From Parasponia andersonii (taxonomy: Eukaryota; Streptophyta; Magnoliopsida; Rosales; Cannabaceae): a stretch of DNA of 64,000 nucleotides. A program made the position numbers and the translations under genes. This document shows positions 25,746-37,256 of the stretch, piece by piece. How positions within the stretch are numbered: position 1 is the first letter of the stretch; every line of letters begins with the position of its first letter. The DNA is taken from positions 113,106 to 177,105 of the forward strand of contig JXTB01000337.1 of NCBI GenBank assembly GCA_002914805.1, in the 5' to 3' direction. Below the pieces are notes generated by a model. It did no database searches. It was given only the letters and a program-made list of their open reading frames with translations, and was not told the origin of the DNA.

Positions 25746-26330
25746 CTATTTGCTCACAAGGTAATTAATATAGTCTGCATACCATAGGACACCATACTCG
25801 ATGCTAAAGAGTTTCTCATCAGGAAAAGACTCAATGATTAGAGTAGTACCTATTTTTTTCTTTCTATTCTCCAATCTTGAGAGGTGGTCTACCACTTGAT
25901 TTTCTGTTCCTTTTCGATCTCGCATTTCAAGATCAAATTCTTGTAATAGGAATATCCACCTAATTAACCTTGGCTTTGCGTCCTTTTTGGCAATGAGGTA
26001 TTTAATTGCAGAGTGATCTGTGTAAACAATTACTTTAGTCCCAATGAGATAGGATCTAAATTTGTCAAAAGTAAATACCACAACCAACAACTCTTTCTCA
26101 GTAGTTGTGTAGTTGAGTTGAGCATCGTTCAATGTCTTGCTAGAGTAATAAATAGCATGAAACATCTTCTCCTTGTGCTACCCCAAAACTGCCCCAACCG
26201 CATAATCGCTTACATCGTACATGAGCTCAAAAGGAATAAACCAGTCTGGTGTAACAATGATAGGAGCTGCCACTAGCTTGTTCTTCAAAGTGATAAAGGC
26301 TTCAAGGCATGGTTCATTAAAATTAAAGAC
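25746..26330 (-). pseudogene. Ty3 RNase H remnant
   Basis: The first part (DYAVGAVLG) lies at the end of the 26178-26660 frame, and the rest ([20 protein letters not shown], then [11 protein letters not shown], then DHLSRLE) lies at 25746-26165. One stop separates the two. The order and motifs fit the RNase H that follows RT in Ty3 elements. Confidence 0.88.
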
Positions 26331-27712
26331 TTCATCTTTTTTCAGCAAGTTACACAGTGATTTGGTAATCTTTGAAAAATCCCTGATGAATCTTCTATAA
26401 AACCCAGCATGTCCAAGAAAATAACGAACTCTTTTTACATTTATGGGCGGAGGAAGTTTCTTAATAGTCTCTATCTTTGCTTTGTCAACTTCAATTCCTT
26501 TACTTGAAACCCAATGCCTAAGTACAATACCCTCTTGGATCATGAAATAACATTTCTCCCAGTTTAGCGCCAAATTAGTATCTTTGTATCGTTTCAATAC
26601 AAGAGCTAAATTATGTACACACATATCAAATAAATCACCAAAAACTGAGAAATCATCCATGAATACCTCTAAATATTACTCCATATCGGTAATGATCGCC
26701 ATCATGCATTGTTGAAAGGTGGCTGGAGCATTGCATAGTCCAAAGGGCATTCTTCTAAAAGCAAAAGTTCCATATAGGGCAAGTAAATGTGGTTTTCTCC
26801 TAATCTTTTGGCGCTATGGCAATTTGATTATACCTTAAGAATCTATCCAAGAAACAATAGTAATCATGTCCTGCTAATCTGTCGAGCATCTGATCCATAA
26901 AGAGCAATGGAAAATGATCCTTCCGAGTTGTTTTATTTAATTTTTGATAGTCTATACAAACTCTCCACCCGGTTATTGTTCTTGTTGGAATAAGCTCGTT
27001 ATTCTTATTACCACCGTCATACCACCTTTTTTGGAACACATTGTACTGGGCTTACCCATGAGCTATCAGAAATTGGATAAATAATCCCAGCATCTAACCA
27101 CGTTTTTATCTCTTTTTTGACTACTTCTTTCATAATTGGATTTAAATGCCATTGGTGCTCCACTGTAGGCTTGTGATTATGTTCTAACAGAATTATATGC
27201 ATACAAAAGGATAGACTAATGCCTTGAATGTTTGCTATCGACCACCCCAAGGCTCTCTTATATTCTTTCAACACTCTCAACAATTTCTCCTCCAGTGTGT
27301 CATCAAGATCGGCTGAAATTATAGCAGGAAGAGTAGAGGACTTGCCTAATAAAGCATAGTGCAAATGACTCGGTAATGGCTTTAGTTCTAAAGACGGCGG
27401 TCCTTCAATAGATGGCTTAGTATGAGGTTCATTGCCCGATGATCGCTCTAAAACTTCAAATTTTTGCTTAGTCTTATTTAATCGAAGCACAACATTTAGC
27501 AAGTTCAAATACTCGTTGGCTTCTAGTATCTCTATATTAAATGAATTAATTAATGAATCTTCAAGTGGATCTCTAATAGTGGTATTCCCATAAGCATCAT
27601 TAACTACTCTGTCAACTATATCAATACAAAAACAGTCTTTAGAGTCACTTGGAAACTTCATTGCCTTAAACATGTTGAATGTTACCTCCTCATTCTGTAC
27701 TCTTATGGTCAA
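26331..27712 (-). pseudogene. Ty3 reverse transcriptase remnant
   Basis: Minus-strand frames at 27017-27712, 26800-27039 and the upstream part of 26178-26660 give RT blocks in order: WVSPVQCVPKK, CIDYQKLNKTTRKDHFPL, an RRMPFGLCNAPATFQ-like block near 26720-26770, and the catalytic FMDDFSVFG near 26640-26660. Both catalytic Asp residues are still present, but stops and frameshifts (near 27017-27039 and 26664-26800) make it inactive. Confidence 0.9.
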
Positions 27713-28005
27713 CTATCCTTTTTCTACGTCAATGAGTGTTCTTCCAGTGGCAAGGAATGGCCTACTGAAAATCAAAGGAATGTCTTGATCCTCCTCCATG
27801 TCCATCACAATAAAGTCTGCAGGAAAAATAAACTTATCAACTTTGACCAAAACATCCTTGATTATTCCCCTTGGGTATGTTAGAGATCTATCGGCTAGCT
27901 GCAGGGTGGCAGTGGTTGGTCTTGCCTCCCCCAAACCCAATCTTTTAAATATGGTTAGTGGAATCAAGTTTATACTGGCTCCTAAATCACATAATGTTCG
28001 CCCAG
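27713..28005 (-). pseudogene. Ty3 aspartic protease remnant
   Basis: The minus strand reads DLGASINLIP, the protease active-site motif, then a flap-like region and IPLIFSRPFLATGRTLIDV, typical of Athila/Tat proteases. The catalytic Asp is intact. A stop (27710-27712) ends the frame ahead of the RT frame. Confidence 0.85.
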
Positions 28006-29640
28006 AAAATTACTCACCAATTCTGCACAGAATAGTAAAGCTCCCAGGATCTTTTAGCTTTGGAGGTAATTTGTTAAGAAGGATAGTGCTGTATTCCTCT
28101 GTAAGAGCTATTGTCTCAAATTCTCCCAACCTTCACTTTTTAGATAGAATATCTTTCATGAATTTAACGTAACTGGGTATTTGCTCCAGAGCTTCTACGA
28201 AAGGGATATTAATGTGCAACTTCTTAAATATCTCCAAAAACCTTGAGAATTGCTGGTCAAGTTTCTTCTTCTGAAATCTCTGTGGGAATGGTGGCGGTGG
28301 TTTATAGGGAGTCATCTCAGGCTTAGATGTTGCTTTTGGTAAGCTCTCCTCATGTGGTTTCTCTTCAATATTCTCACCCTTACTCCCAACAGGTTCTTGC
28401 ACTTCTTTATCACTTCTCAAGGTGATTACTTTGCACTGCTCTTTATTTTCTCTCTTTGGATTCACCTCAGTCTTCCCTGGCAGTGTTTCTTGAGGATGGT
28501 TATTAACAACATTGGCTAGTTGACCCAACTGCGTCTCAAAAGATCTCAATGTGATAGCTTGGTTCAAAAGAATTGTATCGTTCTTGGCCACGTAATGCAT
28601 AAACATTTCCTCAAGTGCTGGCTTTTTCTCTTGCTATGGTGGCATGGCTTATTATGCAAATCCAGGTAGAGGCATAGAACGTGCAGCTGAAGTGGACCCT
28701 TGGTTGTTGGTGTTATGCTAAGAAAAATTAAGGTGATTTTTCCATCCTAGGTTGTAAAAATTAGAGTAAGGATTCTTCTGTTGTCGATTGAAGTTGTTGC
28801 CATATTGTGCTAATTCAATAGCAAGGGGACATTGGCTAATCATATGATTATCACTGCAATTTTCACAAACTGTATATGGCCTATGCATCGCCTGAATTCC
28901 CATCGAGTCAATCTTCTTGGATAAAGCATTAACTTGTGTGGCTAAGGATGCCATGGTCTCCAATTCATTTATGCTGGCTGCTCTCTTTGGATTCATTCTT
29001 TCTAATGACCACTGGTAGTTATTGGCTGCCATCTCCTCCAATAGGTTACATGCTTCTTCAGTCGATTTCCCTATCAAGGCACCTCCAATTGCTGCATCAA
29101 CTATTGTTCTTAAGTGTCCCAACTAATAACCATTTCGGGATTCCATGATATGGGTATCCTCTCAACATATCTTTATACTGCTCCCAAGCCTTATATAGTG
29201 ATTTATTGTCGAATTGGATGAAAGAGGTGATATCATTGCGTAGCTTGGCTGTCTTTGCTGGTGGAAAAAATTTTGCTAGAAATTTCTGTGCCAAATCATC
29301 CCATGTATTGATTGACCTAGCTGGTAAGAAGTTCAACTAGCTCTTAGCTTTATCCTGTAGAGAGAAAGGAAAAAGCCACAACTTGATTACATCATCAGAA
29401 GTTCTATTGTGTTTGAAAGTATCACAAATTTCTAGAAAATTCACAATGTGCTAGTTCAGATCATCACTATGTAATCCTCTAAATTGGACTGAGCTCTGGA
29501 TCATTTGAATAATAGCGGGCTTCAGTTCGAAGTTATTAGCATTAATGGTAGGTCTTCGAATACTTAAACTGAGGCCATCAATCAATGGGACAGCTTAATC
29601 ATGCAGAGGTTTTGTCTCGTCTTGTCACCCATTAGTGCTA
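28006..29640 (-). pseudogene. Ty3 gag remnant
   Basis: Minus-strand frames at 29097-29336, 28718-29122 and 28133-28606 decode to an Athila-type gag. One part reads RSINTWDDLAQKFLAKFFP, another EACNLLEEMAANNY. A zinc knuckle, CENCSDNHMISQC, has the spacing seen in this branch. Stops break it, including one just before the 29122 frame. Confidence 0.85.
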
Positions 29641-29851
29641 GAGGATTTACTTGTTGATTTTTTGCTCTTCGAATCTCCCTTAGTGTTCTTTCAATTTCAG
29701 GATCTAACGGCAAAAGCTCCTAACTTCTTGTACGTCTCATGTACTGCTAAAGAGTACCTGAGATTATATTTAAAAAAAAATAAAATAAAAGTTTGAATTA
29801 AATCTCCATTAATCGATATTAGTATTAACAAAAAATTATAAAACAATTTTT

Positions 29852-29866
29852 CTAGCAACGACACCA
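29852..29866 (-). other. Primer binding site, tRNA-Asp-like
   Basis: The minus strand reads TGGTGTCGTTGCTAG six bases after the 5' LTR. The intact plant tRNA-Asp site would be TGGCGCCGTTGCCGG, so this is a site with four changes. Confidence 0.7.
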
Positions 29867-29872
29867 AAAACT

Positions 29873-32508
29873 TGTTATGGATTTTATACGCAAGCGCACG
29901 TATCGAACAAGTAATAAAGTGAAAATTAAAGATATTGTTCCCACAGAAAAATTGCTATAACTTGTTAAGTACTAACCTACACTAGTTATCAATTTATCCA
30001 AACAATCAATTTAAAAATTCTAAAACTAAAAATTTAAACTTAAAAAAAAATAAGAAAATAAATAAAATAAAACTAAAGAGTGTAAGTAATTTATCAAATT
30101 ACCAATGAAAATAAACCTAGGATTATAATTTTCACTCTATGTATGCCTGAATCATTAGTTACCCTCTTTGAATTACTGATAGTCATGTAAAAATATCTCC
30201 ATTAATTAATTCACTATATTTCTATATGAATTAGACTGAGAAAAGACTCATTAAGAGTAAGGTCTTTCAACAATTGCACATATTATTTAGGTATATTCCT
30301 ATCCTACATAAACTCATATAAGCATGATCATGTGTTATTTTATCTAGGTCTAAATATGAAATTCCATTTCCAAGTTCATATAAATTACCAATATCAATTT
30401 AAGTGGAGATCGAGCACTCAAAAGCATTAAGAGCAAGATAGAATAAGCTATTCGTAAATTAAAATTGCAAAATCAAAGAGATAATATCATAATTCAAACT
30501 ACATATAGAGATCCTATTGCAATCCTAGGAAATTAATTTAGTTCATAACTAAAATAACAAAACTAAAAATAAAAATTTGCAATATAATGAAAAACTAAAA
30601 CAAACAAATAAGGGTTGAGAAGAGTGGGGAATGATTGAGAATAATTGCAAGCCTCTTCTTCCAATTTGGCCTCCAATTACTCTCCCTATTATTTTCTCTC
30701 TCCCTTTGGACTATTGTGTTTCTCTCTCTAGAATGGTGTGTTTTTCCCTTTAGTCCTGTAGCCCTTTGATAACTGAAGAAAGAGAGTGTTTAATTTGTAC
30801 AAGGATTCCAATAATCAACTCTGATTAGTTGTGTGATGTGTCACTTTCCCATTTACTCTCTTTCTCTCTCCCTCTCTTTCTTCTCATGTTTCTATTCAAA
30901 ATCTGATACTTTGGCAATTATCCGATGCAGCACATTTTCGTGAGCTTGGCACGTTCTGGGGCTATGATTGGCTGAAGAGAACTTTGACTTTGACTAGGTG
31001 ATGTGGCATTTTTTCGTTGGAACAAAACCCGATTGTACCATGGTCGAGAAGTACTAGATTAGACACAAAAGCTATCCTCTATCATTTTCTTACGTGTGGG
31101 CCTTGGCAGTTCCCTATGTTGCCTTCCCCACTCTTAGCCTCTATGCATGAAGTGCACTCTCTAATTAAGACCGTTAATCCAATTGATCCAACAACTAAGT
31201 TTTAATCTGAATTCTCTTTTTTTTTTTTTTTTGCTACATGTTGTTTGAATTATGATGTTACCTCTTTGATTTTGCAATTTTAATTTACAAATTGCTTATT
31301 CTATCTTGCTCTTAATGCTTTTGAGTGCTTGATCACCACTTAAATTGATATTGGTAATTTGTATGAACTTGGAAAATGAATTTCAGATTTGGACCTTGAT
31401 AGAATAACACATGATCATGCTTATATGAGTTTATGTTGGATAGGAATATACCTATATAACATGTGCAATTGTTGAAAGACCTTACTTTTAATGAATCTTT
31501 TCTTAATCTAATTCATATAGGAATATAGTGAATTAATTAGAGGAGATATTTTTACATGACTATTGGAAAAGACTTGTAGATACATTAATTTGTAACATAA
31601 TGAAAAACTAAAACAAACAAACAAGGGTTGAGCAGAGTGGGGAATGATTGAGAATAATTGTAAGCCTTCTCTTCTAATTTCGCATTCTATTACTCTCTCT
31701 ATTAAACTCTTTCTCTCTTTGGACTATTGTGTTTCTCTCTCTAGAATGGTGTGATTTTCTCTTTAGTCCTGTAGCCATTTTATAGCTGAAGAAAGAGAGC
31801 GTTTAAATTGTACAAAGATTCTAATATTCAACTCTGATTAGTTATGTGATGTGTCACTTTCCCATTTACTCTCTTTCTCTCTCTCTTTTTCATAACATTT
31901 CTATTCAAAATCTGATACTTTTGCAATTATCCGATACGACACATTTTCGTGAGCTTGGCACATTCTGGGGCTATAATTAGCTGAAGAGAACTCTGACATT
32001 GACTAGGTGGTGTGGCATTTTTTCGTTGAAACAAAACTCGGTTATACCATGGCTGAGAAGCACCAGATTAGGCACAAAAGCTATCCTCCATCACTTTCTT
32101 ATGTGTGGGCCCTGGCTGTCCCCTATGTTGCCTTTCCTACTCTTAGCCTCCTCTGTGCGTGAAGTGCACTCTCTAATTAAGACCGTTAATCCGATTGATC
32201 CAATGGCTAAGCTTTAATCCGAATTTCTTTTTATTTTCTTCTTTTCTATTTAACCTAACTCAAATCAAAATTAAATTAAATCAAAAACCTAAATCTAATA
32301 AACATATATTTCAAATTAAATTAACTTAAACTAATTAAATTAATACACCTAATCCTAATAAAATAACATAAAATTCAATAAAACTAAATCTAAACCAAAA
32401 CAAAATAAAACAACTTAAATTACTTAAAATCTAAATTAAAATTACTCTTGGACACACATTTTTAATGAATAAAATAGCACAATTAACTTTATTTTCATAG
32501 AGTTATCA
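29873..32508 (-). repeat. 5' LTR of the Athila/Tat-like element, rearranged
   Basis: It is 2636 bases, about 1 kb longer than its partner. The block 29873-31225 follows the left LTR from its start. The block 31245-31560 is an inverted copy of the LTR part at about 21640-21945. The block 31590-32508 repeats the LTR from about 22013 to the end. About 0.6 kb is therefore present twice in direct orientation, around an inverted segment. Confidence 0.85.
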
Positions 32509-32513
32509 CAAAC

Positions 32514-33250
32514 CTAAAGTTTCATTCTCATTCAAAAGCTAGTAACACTTTCAAATTCTACTATACTATTTTTGGATGACTATGACCATATTTAACCCAT
32601 GCGGCTAGGTTCACATTTACTATATTTAACCCCTGTAGCTAGGTTCATATTTACTACATTTAACTTCTGTAGTTAGGTCCACATTCATTACGTACCATCT
32701 ACATTTAACTCATATAGAATAGGTCTATATTACATAGTTAACTTAAGAGTGTTTTTAACACATTCATATTCAATATGGTTCAAAAAGTGATAAACTCTCA
32801 AATCATTTGACAATAATATCAATCATAAGCTTGATCCATATTTTCTTAAAAAAGATAATATAATTCGATCAAAGCAGATTTTATCTAAAAACAACTTATT
32901 TGAAGTAAATATTTCAGATTAATAAATAGATACTTTTATTCAAAAAGAATAAATAAAAATTAATTTTGATAAAATAAAAGTCACTAATAAAGACGAAAGA
33001 TTACTTACCTGTTTGCTAATTTAACCAATCCAACAATAATTTACTAGCTATCATAAGAACCTATAATTATAACAAGAATCATATATAAATATTAAAAACT
33101 TAACAGGTACTTTAAATCATGCATAACATAATGTCTAACCCACTGTCCATGCATACTTGATACATTCGCTGTACTATTTTGCATAACCTCAACAGCAAAT
33201 GATCATATCTAGCTTCGGTTCTTGAGCATATATAATTATTCATTTACAGT
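32514..33250 (-). mobile_element. Right part of probable LTR D with minisatellite
   Basis: This continues LTR D after the Athila/Tat-like insertion. From about 32583 to 32690 a unit of about 35 bases (TTTAACCCCTGTAGCTAGG and variants) repeats three times. The end near 33250 is not resolved. Confidence 0.4.
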
Positions 33251-33292
33251 TAATTAAGATGATCATAAACCTCATTCCGATGCTTCTTTTAG

Positions 33293-33528
33293 GTGATGGA
33301 CCTTGAAACTCAACTTGGTTAGTTCAAGAACGTTATTAGCTGGCTGCCGAGGCAGAAACTAGGGGATGCAGAGGCCAATGCCTGCTTTCAAGAGCTGTTT
33401 TGCCTTTTAGTATCGGAAACAACGATTACTCATTGCCTTTCTAGAGAATTAGCTCCACTGTCCTTACTTCGTACTCCACCAAACAGTTTGCGGAAATGGC
33501 GATAGGCAACATAACTGAAGTGATTCAG
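33293..33528 (+). pseudogene. GDSL pseudogene, exon 3
   Basis: It starts after CTTTTAG with the codons V-M-D-L-E-T-Q-L, parallel to V-I-D-L-K-T-Q-L in the intact genes, and ends at CAG with a GTACTA donor. The GxND-type block (SIGNNDYS) is in a different frame from the start. It lies 12.75 kb from exon 2. Confidence 0.88.
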
Positions 33529-33553
33529 GTACTATACAAATATATGACCATCC

Positions 33554-33557
<4 letters not shown>

Positions 33558-33595
<38 letters not shown>
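33558..33595. repeat. (AT)n microsatellite
   Basis: About nineteen AT units just inside intron 3 of the GDSL pseudogene. Confidence 0.95.
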
Positions 33596-33598
<3 letters not shown>

Positions 33599-33704
33599 AT
33601 CTTTGAAAATAACATTTCCAAATGTTCTTTGTTTGTTTTTGGTTGTATGATATCTTGTTATGAATCACATTCACCACTGGATTTGACATAGACATTGATG
33701 TTTG

Positions 33705-34400
33705 TTTGGTCAAAGAATATGGCATTCTATGAAAAGTTGTTGTGAACTCAAGTTATCATAATTTCAGAATGAGTTGTTACAACAAATCTGTTATTGTTGC
33801 AACAAATATTGATGTGTTATGACAAAACCTGCAAAGGGATTTTAGTATGTAAACCTTTCGGATTTTACCAAACTGTCTCAAATTTCCATATTTGATGATT
33901 TTTAGTGTTATATAATCAAAATTTAAAAGAAATTTCGTGCTTAAATGTTCGGTATGAGTGGGAAATTCATTTTTATTATTCCTTTTAATATTTTCTATAT
34001 AATTTTGATTTTGTCCTTATTTAAGTCTCCTTGATTTGGCGATTTTCTCTTTATTAATTATTCATTATTGGACTGATGAATTTGGACAGGTTTTTAAGAG
34101 GATTTTCAACATTTATTGTACTGAATATTTACTCATTAATTAATTAATGCTTTATCGATTGATTGATATGAGTTATTATCTAGAAAAATCTGATCTGTTG
34201 CAATAGCTAGAATCAGATACTTTTAGAAAGTTTCCTTAAATTTTGGTATTTGATTGATTTTAATGATAAAATGATTTTCCGAGTTAATTTTTAATATATG
34301 GCACGTTTAAAAGAGAGATTTTAGTTGGAAAAAAACGTGTCCATACATCTGGATGTTTTTTTCCAGGAGGAAAATTAAATGTGCATGATACAAAAAGTCT
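33705..34400. repeat. Long direct repeat, left copy (probable LTR)
   Basis: Similar over about 600 bases to 39180-39765 in the same orientation (for example GTTGTGAACTCAAGTTATCAT and GTTGTGAACCCAAGTTATCAT, shortened here at position 20). The pair encloses solo LTR A and a coding-like internal stretch and is probably the remnant of an LTR element. Borders are unsure. Confidence 0.6.
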
Positions 34401-35074
34401 CAAGAAGTCTTAAAAAAAAAAAAAAAAAAGCAGGAAAAAATTGCCTAAAGCTTTATTTACTTCGCACAATAATACTTGGGAAATGACTAGGAATTTTGTG
34501 GAAATTTAAAAAAGGGGTAAGTCACTAGTTTTCAATCTAGATACTTCATCTTCATTTCATGAAAAAGGAGATTTGTATGTCAAAATATTAGCAATTTAAT
34601 TTAATTTCAAAAACCATTTATTTAAGGGATAAAATTTGCATATTCTTCTTTTTATTTTCTTTTCATTATCTAAAATTGTCTTGAGTTTATGAAGTTTTTT
34701 TTTGGCTGAAATTATCTTTTTATTTATTTTATTTTGTGTATGGTGAAATTTTCTTAAAAAAAGGAAGAATGGGGATGTTTTAAGGAAAGTATGTAATCTC
34801 AATAAATTATGTACAAAATATTCTCACTTCCCTATTTTATTTCGTCAATCAGTTTTCTGATTCTGTATTTAGGAAATCAATAAAATTCTGATTTGAATTT
34901 CAAATTTTCTAATTTGGTGGCAGATTTGTGCTTTAAAAGTTCAATAAATGTGACATTTCTTTCATTACCTTAATTTTTTTCATCTCACAACGTTATTCTC
35001 TCTCTCTTTCTCTCTCACACTGCCATTTCATCTTTTTCTTCTCCTATTTTTTTTTTTTTGCTCTACGTTGTTAT
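34401..35074. other. AT-rich DNA, probable continuation of the left long repeat
   Basis: No gene is supported. A CTCTCTCTTTCTCTCTC tract at about 35000-35020 resembles the start of transcribed leaders in related LTRs. The target duplication GTTAT of solo LTR A begins at 35070. Confidence 0.45.
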
Positions 35075-36694
35075 TGTCACGAATTCTAAGACCGTGATTT
35101 TTAGTAATTTTTAATTGAAACAGTGATAAATAGTATTTTTCCAAAATTTTAGAAAAATCGAGTAAAAGAGGTTTAAAATTATACTTCTCACAAATAAGTA
35201 AAATCCAAGTTAAGGAAACCTTTCATTAATATAGATTTTCAAAAAAATATTCCACTCAAAGTTCAGAAGAATTCCAATTGACTAATTTGGAAACATTTTT
35301 TAATTTATAACATTTAGAGAAGTGAGTCAAATTAAAACCTTAGGTCTATTGTTTAAATAATCTACATAAAATCATTTGTATTTCTAAGTATTCAATTTAA
35401 TAGCAATATCATCCTCATACATCACTTAGTAAATATATTACTATTGGCTAAATAAATTTAACTTAAAAAGAAAAATGATACATAGTACAAACTAACCAAT
35501 AAAGATGTGGGAAACGACACACGTATGCCAAATAATCTTGACAAGCCACCAAGATAATTTCCTCAAAATAAATCAACACCTGAAAGTGGGAATAAATAAA
35601 GGGGGTGAGCACATGGATGCTCAGTAGAGAATAAATTTTTATATGTAAGAAAATATATTCACGTTGAAAGTCCTGCTGGTTAGTATTCCATTCAAAACAG
35701 TTCACAAAATTCAAGTAGAATTCATAGTCCAACGGTTCAAACATTCCAAATCATTGTAAAATATCCATCAAAACTAGTACATATCTATTCAAGCCAACAT
35801 ATAACCATGTATATAATCATGATGTCTGAAGTGTCCTGGTGGATCATTTGTGAGTCCGAACCACCTAAATAAGCGTCGTAAGTCTGATCACTCGATGTGG
35901 GGCATCGTAAGTCCGATTACCTGATGTAGGGCATCGTAAGTACGATTACCCAATGTAGGGCATCGTAAGTCTAATCACCTGATATAGAGCATTGTATATG
36001 TGTGAATGCATGCAAATATTCTATAAATGACAGAATAAGGATATGCTTCATTTCCACAAAATCTCAAAATAACCATATAGTATTTTTTAATCAAATTACT
36101 TTTAATCCTCAAAATTGAATTCTCAAACCATTTTGGATTTTCTAAAAATTTCAGCATTACAACAACTATTTTCTATCAAACCCAAAAAATCCAATTTCCT
36201 GCAGAAAACAATCCAAAGTAGTATATATGATACGCCAACTAGTATGACGTGTCTCCCAGACAGTTTATATATCAAATCAGGTTAAAAATAGACACAAACA
36301 CAATTTTTATAAATTATTTCATGAAATTCTATATTTATTAAAAGTATGTAAATTCATAAATTAAATTAATTTTTGAATCAAGTAATCGAATCTCTACCTC
36401 ATTAGAATAGAAACACCACACTATTAGATGCTTGAGGTGTCGATTGGACGGTCGTTCAGAGGGTCGGGAACCAATTCCACACCCTCGATCGCTCACTTGA
36501 GAAACATCGACCCCTCAATGAAGCTTCGAATCAATGAACAGACGTCTTCATTGAATTTCTAATGTTCAAAATAGCTAAGTTAGACATATAGCTCGACTAA
36601 TTCAGGTCTAGGCTGATACCGGACCAGTGGCACACAAACTAGACAAAATCTAAGCCGTTAGATATTAACTTTCATGCCGGTCACTAAATATAGT

Positions 36695-36732
<38 letters not shown>

Positions 36733-37251
36733 AACTTCACTATTTTCTGAGTACATTCCAAAAATAACAACAAAAATGAAATCTAACGGTCGGATTAAAA
36801 ACTAAAATTCAAAACTTAAAAAAACCAAAAAAAGATAACTTTTAAATTGGGCAAAATGAGATCGTGAAACATATACCTTGAGATTCCTCTTGACGATACG
36901 AACCCAACGAGCCCAACGACGTGACCTGAAATGGTCAGAATTGTCACCGAAAATCGAAAATCTCCATGGCCAAAAGCAACATTTTCCGACGATATCGAGC
37001 TCGACGGTGACCGGAGACTGGTGGCGTGGACAGTAGGCGGTGTGGGGGAGCTTCGCCAGTGGTTGGCCTGGCTGGATGGTGGGCAAGGTGGCGGTGGTGC
37101 TCCTTCAGCCGAGAGAATGAGAAAGAGCGAGAGTGAGGGAGGGGATTGGGAAGGGGAAGACGATAGGGAGAGAGAGAGTAAGTATATGTATATATATTTA
37201 AAAAATCTTGTCAAATGACCATATTGCCCTTAAAAAGAATAGGTTATTACA
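35075..37251 (-). mobile_element. Solo LTR A with target-site duplication GTTAT
   Basis: Ends are TGTCACG and GGTTATTACA (TG..CA). The perfect 5-base duplication GTTAT lies at 35070-35074 and 37252-37256. There is no internal coding, so it is a solo LTR of 2177 bases. The last ~1 kb (36.36-37.25 kb) is clearly similar to solo LTR B (41.25-42.11 kb). It carries a ~32-base tandem array at about 35865-35998 and an (AT)n run at about 36695-36731. The open frames at 36.8-37.2 kb are GC-richer leader sequence, not genes. Confidence 0.92.
35865..35998. repeat. Tandem repeat, ~32-base unit, within LTR A
   Basis: Four diverged units built around GGGCATCGTAAGTCCGATTA with variants. The array is not visible at the matching place in LTR B. 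Confidence 0.8.
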
Positions 37252-37256
37252 GTTAT

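Larger units (their letters stand above)
21258..32508 (-). mobile_element. Athila/Tat-like Ty3 LTR retrotransposon, decayed
   Basis: A near-complete 11.25 kb element read on the minus strand. LTRs are at 21258-22914 (3') and 29873-32508 (5'), with ends TG..CA. A perfect 5-base target-site duplication CAAAC flanks it (21253-21257 and 32509-32513). Domains run gag, protease, reverse transcriptase, RNase H, integrase, the Ty3 order. The primer site TGGTGTCGTTGCTAG just inside the 5' LTR fits a decayed tRNA-Asp site, and the RT motif FMDDFSVFG is typical of the Athila/Tat branch. Many stops and frameshifts break the polyprotein, so it is not autonomous now. It is inserted in an older repeat within intron 2 of the GDSL pseudogene. 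Confidence 0.93.
17769..33528 (+). pseudogene. GDSL esterase/lipase pseudogene split by nested transposons
   Basis: A third GDSL gene in the same orientation as its neighbours, dead and in pieces. Exon 1 is in two parts: 17769-17856 (end of the signal peptide to Gly of the GDS motif) and 20190-20322 (from the Asp/Ser of the motif to the exon end). Exon 2 is 20416 to about 20540. Exon 3 is 33293-33528. Defects: a 2.3 kb solo LTR within the catalytic motif; an in-frame TAG in exon 1; a frame disturbance near 20311; a TAA in exon 2; stops and frameshifts in exon 3, which is 236 bases against 231 in the intact copies. Intron 2 has grown to about 12.7 kb through an Athila/Tat-like element and its host repeat. 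Exons 4 and 5 were not found. Recognisable remnants include SLFDAGN, PYGETSFNYPTGKFSDGR, a VNFAS block and an SIGNNDYS block. It is more diverged from copies 1 and 2 than they are from each other, so it is an older duplicate. Confidence 0.9.

Noticed and set aside
35865..35998. CRISPR-like spaced repeat
   Set aside because: The units are head-to-tail diverged repeats without unique spacers, in a plant nuclear LTR. It is a minisatellite.
36802..37218. Overlapping frames on both strands (up to 132 codons)
   Set aside because: They are in the GC-richer end of solo LTR A. The related LTR B does not keep the same frames.
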